A DNA stretch of 64,000 nucleotides from the NCBI RefSeq assembly GCF_042661025.1, contig NZ_JBHSWH010000001.1:248001-312000 (forward strand), given 5' to 3'. Every line of letters begins with the position of its first letter. Within the stretch, counting starts at the first letter, position 1. The notes under the pieces are model-generated. The model searched no databases. It was not told where the DNA came from and saw nothing but the letters and a program-made list of their open reading frames with translations. A program made the translations under genes and the position numbers. The DNA is from Flexivirga alba. GTDB taxonomy: Bacteria; Actinomycetota; Actinomycetes; Actinomycetales; Dermatophilaceae. Shown in pieces: positions 62,635-64,000 of the stretch.

Positions 62635-64000
62635 TACGGCGGGGCAGCTCGACGCCGACCTGCTGATTTCTTCCGCGCACACGGCAACGAATGACCTGGT
62701 GACCCGCAACACGCTCGGCAGGCATCTACCCGGTGCAGCTTGGTTCGTGCTCGCCGGCTTGGTCGTCATGCTGTCGGCGCTGGCCACGCAGGGCGCCGAT
62801 CTGTTCTGGGGTGTGGCCATGGGCGATCACATCCGCGCGGGTCTCGGCATACCGCAGTCGGTTCCGTTCGCCGCCGCACCTTCTCGCGGCTGGGCCAACC
62901 CTTTGGCACTCGGTGAAGTCGTGCTCTCTGCCGTGCACTCGCTCGGCTCGTCGTCGTTGCTGGTCCTGCACCTCACATTGGTGACCGCCGCACTTGGTGT
63001 CCTGCTGGCTCACGGGCAAGCTCATCAGCGAGAATCCCGAGCGAGCACCGCGCTAGTCCTGGTCGTCTTTGGTGGTGCCACCACCTTCGCCATCGCGCGG
63101 ATGCCGTCGCTGAGTTTCCTGCCCTATGCCGTCCTCGTCGTGCTGTTGCTGCAGAACGCGGATCGTCCGTCGCGACGATTGTGGCTCACCGTCCCGTTGC
63201 TCTGCCTCTGGGGCAATCTGCACGGCGGTGTGCTGGTCGGTTGCGCACTGTTGGCGGTCCACCTGGTCTGCGTCGGTGGTCCGCTGCGGCGGCGAACACT
63301 GGTCGGATCGTCCGCGTTCGCTGCCGTGCTCCTCGCGACGAGTGCAGGGTGGCACACGGTTGACTATTACCGGGGTGTGCTGGGGAATGAAGCGGCGCGA
63401 CAGGGCGCGGGCCTCTGGGCCCCCACCAGCGTCCACCGGCCCTTCGACCTCATCATGCTCGGGGCGTCCGCCGGACTCGTCGCCATGTGGTCACGCAGCC
63501 ATCCCCGCCGTTGGGAAGTTGTCGCCGTCGTCGGAATGGCGGTGGCCACGCTTGTCGCGTCCCGGAACAGCATCTGGCTGCTGTTGTTCCTCCTACCCCT
63601 TGCAGCGCGTGGGAGGTCGAGCGCGGATTACGTGCCACGACAGCGCTTTCCGTTCATTCCGGCGGCAGCCGCTGTGGCAATGCTTCTGGCAGGGATCGGC
63701 TGGCAACTGACAACTCGCGGGTCAGCCGTGAATGCCGATGGCGCAGCCGCAGTTCCGGCAGTGCAGAAATTGGCGGCGGGACGAACCGTGCTCACCCTCG
63801 CCCCCGTCGCGGAGACTTTCGCACAGGCTGGGATCCGCGTCTGGGCGAGCAACCCCATCGATGCCTTTCCACGCGACGTTCAGAGACAGTACCTCGCCTT
63901 CGTGGACCACGGGTCGATCCCGTCGACGCCGCGCGTGGGCTTGATCGTCGTCGATAACGAATACGTCAGTCAGGTGCGAGAAGCAGGCTGGAGCCAAGTC
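62621..64000 (+). CDS. Polytopic membrane protein at the end of the tad locus, 3' end outside the window
   Basis: The frame from ATG 62621 (14 bases inside tadC) stays open to the window edge, 460 codons. After about 35 soluble residues there are about ten helices (WFVLAGLVVMLSALATQGADLFWGV, LLVLHLTLVTAALGVLLAHG, TALVLVVFGGATTFAIARM), then an extracellular-looking domain (AVNADGAAAVPAVQKLAAGRTVLTLAPVAETF). The layout resembles membrane glycosyltransferase-like proteins, but I cannot assign a family. Confidence 0.65.
   Translation, partial: MPPTDTAGQLDADLLISSAHTATNDLVTRNTLGRHLPGAAWFVLAGLVVMLSALATQGADLFWGVAMGDHIRAGLGIPQSVPFAAAPSRGWANPLALGEVVLSAVHSLGSSSLLVLHLTLVTAALGVLLAHGQAHQRESRASTALVLVVFGGATTFAIARMPSLSFLPYAVLVVLLLQNADRPSRRLWLTVPLLCLWGNLHGGVLVGCALLAVHLVCVGGPLRRRTLVGSSAFAAVLLATSAGWHTVDYYRGVLGNEAARQGAGLWAPTSVHRPFDLIMLGASAGLVAMWSRSHPRRWEVVAVVGMAVATLVASRNSIWLLLFLLPLAARGRSSADYVPRQRFPFIPAAAAVAMLLAGIGWQLTTRGSAVNADGAAAVPAVQKLAAGRTVLTLAPVAETFAQAGIRVWASNPIDAFPRDVQRQYLAFVDHGSIPSTPRVGLIVVDNEYVSQVREAGWSQV

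Overview
This 64 kb window is high-GC chromosomal DNA from an actinobacterium. It carries mshA (mycothiol synthesis), SenX3-RegX3, CarD, an Rpf-type cell-wall lysozyme, an HbhA-like protein and its linked XRE regulator, PrpR/RamB-type control of the methylcitrate cycle, and many genes with a TANNNT -10 element directly in front of the start codon (leaderless mRNAs). Gene order in several blocks matches conserved actinobacterial synteny known from mycobacteria (cysS-rlmB with ispD/ispF/carD; gpm, senX3, regX3 near mshA; XRE-hbhA-DUF2516). My best guess is a Micrococcales member near Dermacoccaceae or Intrasporangiaceae; the family is inferred, not shown.

Layout. 1-3.3 kb: sugar ABC transporter genes (permease cut by the window edge, lipoprotein binding protein) and an aldo-keto reductase. 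3.4-9.7 kb: tRNA-Thr, two secreted enzymes (alkaline-phosphatase-fold protein, M15 carboxypeptidase), a DinB-like protein, an ArsR-SRPBCC fusion with its operator, and a flavin disulfide oxidoreductase. 9.7-15 kb: propionate catabolism, prpR divergent from prpC-prpD-prpB. 15-20.9 kb: methyltransferase, Rpf-like protein, ThrE exporter, Ser/Thr kinase, CBS protein. 21-24.6 kb: trehalose synthesis (otsA-otsB) and an orphan MsiK/UgpC-type ATPase that could energise the sugar transporter at the left edge. 24.6-33.6 kb: DUF4032 protein, TM2 protein, rlmB, cysS, a metallo-hydrolase, a Tat-exported protein, ispF, an ispD-kinase fusion, carD and a lipoprotein. 33.7-37.8 kb: regX3, senX3, a PHO box, phoU, gpmA, ybjN. 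37.9-42.4 kb: mshA divergent from a large AfsR-like regulator. 42.6-44.3 kb: two secreted proteins sharing an almost identical I36 domain but carrying different C-terminal NlpC/P60-like or CHAP domains. 44.6-52.3 kb: manA, DUF2516, asparaginase, hbhA, XRE regulator, ygfZ, an LCP protein, a nitrobindin-like protein, a membrane protein and a MoaD-like protein. 52.4-64 kb: a GlnR-type regulator and a tad/flp pilus locus (divergent prepilin peptidase, two Flp pilins, TadE, TadG-like, CpaB, CpaE, TadA, a von Willebrand A-TadB fusion, TadC and a polytopic membrane protein cut by the right edge).

Two cautions. Nine places covering eight genes look like single-base deletions, mostly in runs of four or five C or G; all fit an under-called base, so I treat these genes as probably intact in the organism. 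A family of short palindromic repeats sits in many intergenic gaps and also inside the ispD reading frame. The most unusual items are the repeat-built IspD-kinase fusion, a duplicated 97-bp element that in one copy encodes a leaderless 28-residue peptide coupled to DUF2516, two nested four-copy palindromes, and the shared-domain pair of secreted proteins.
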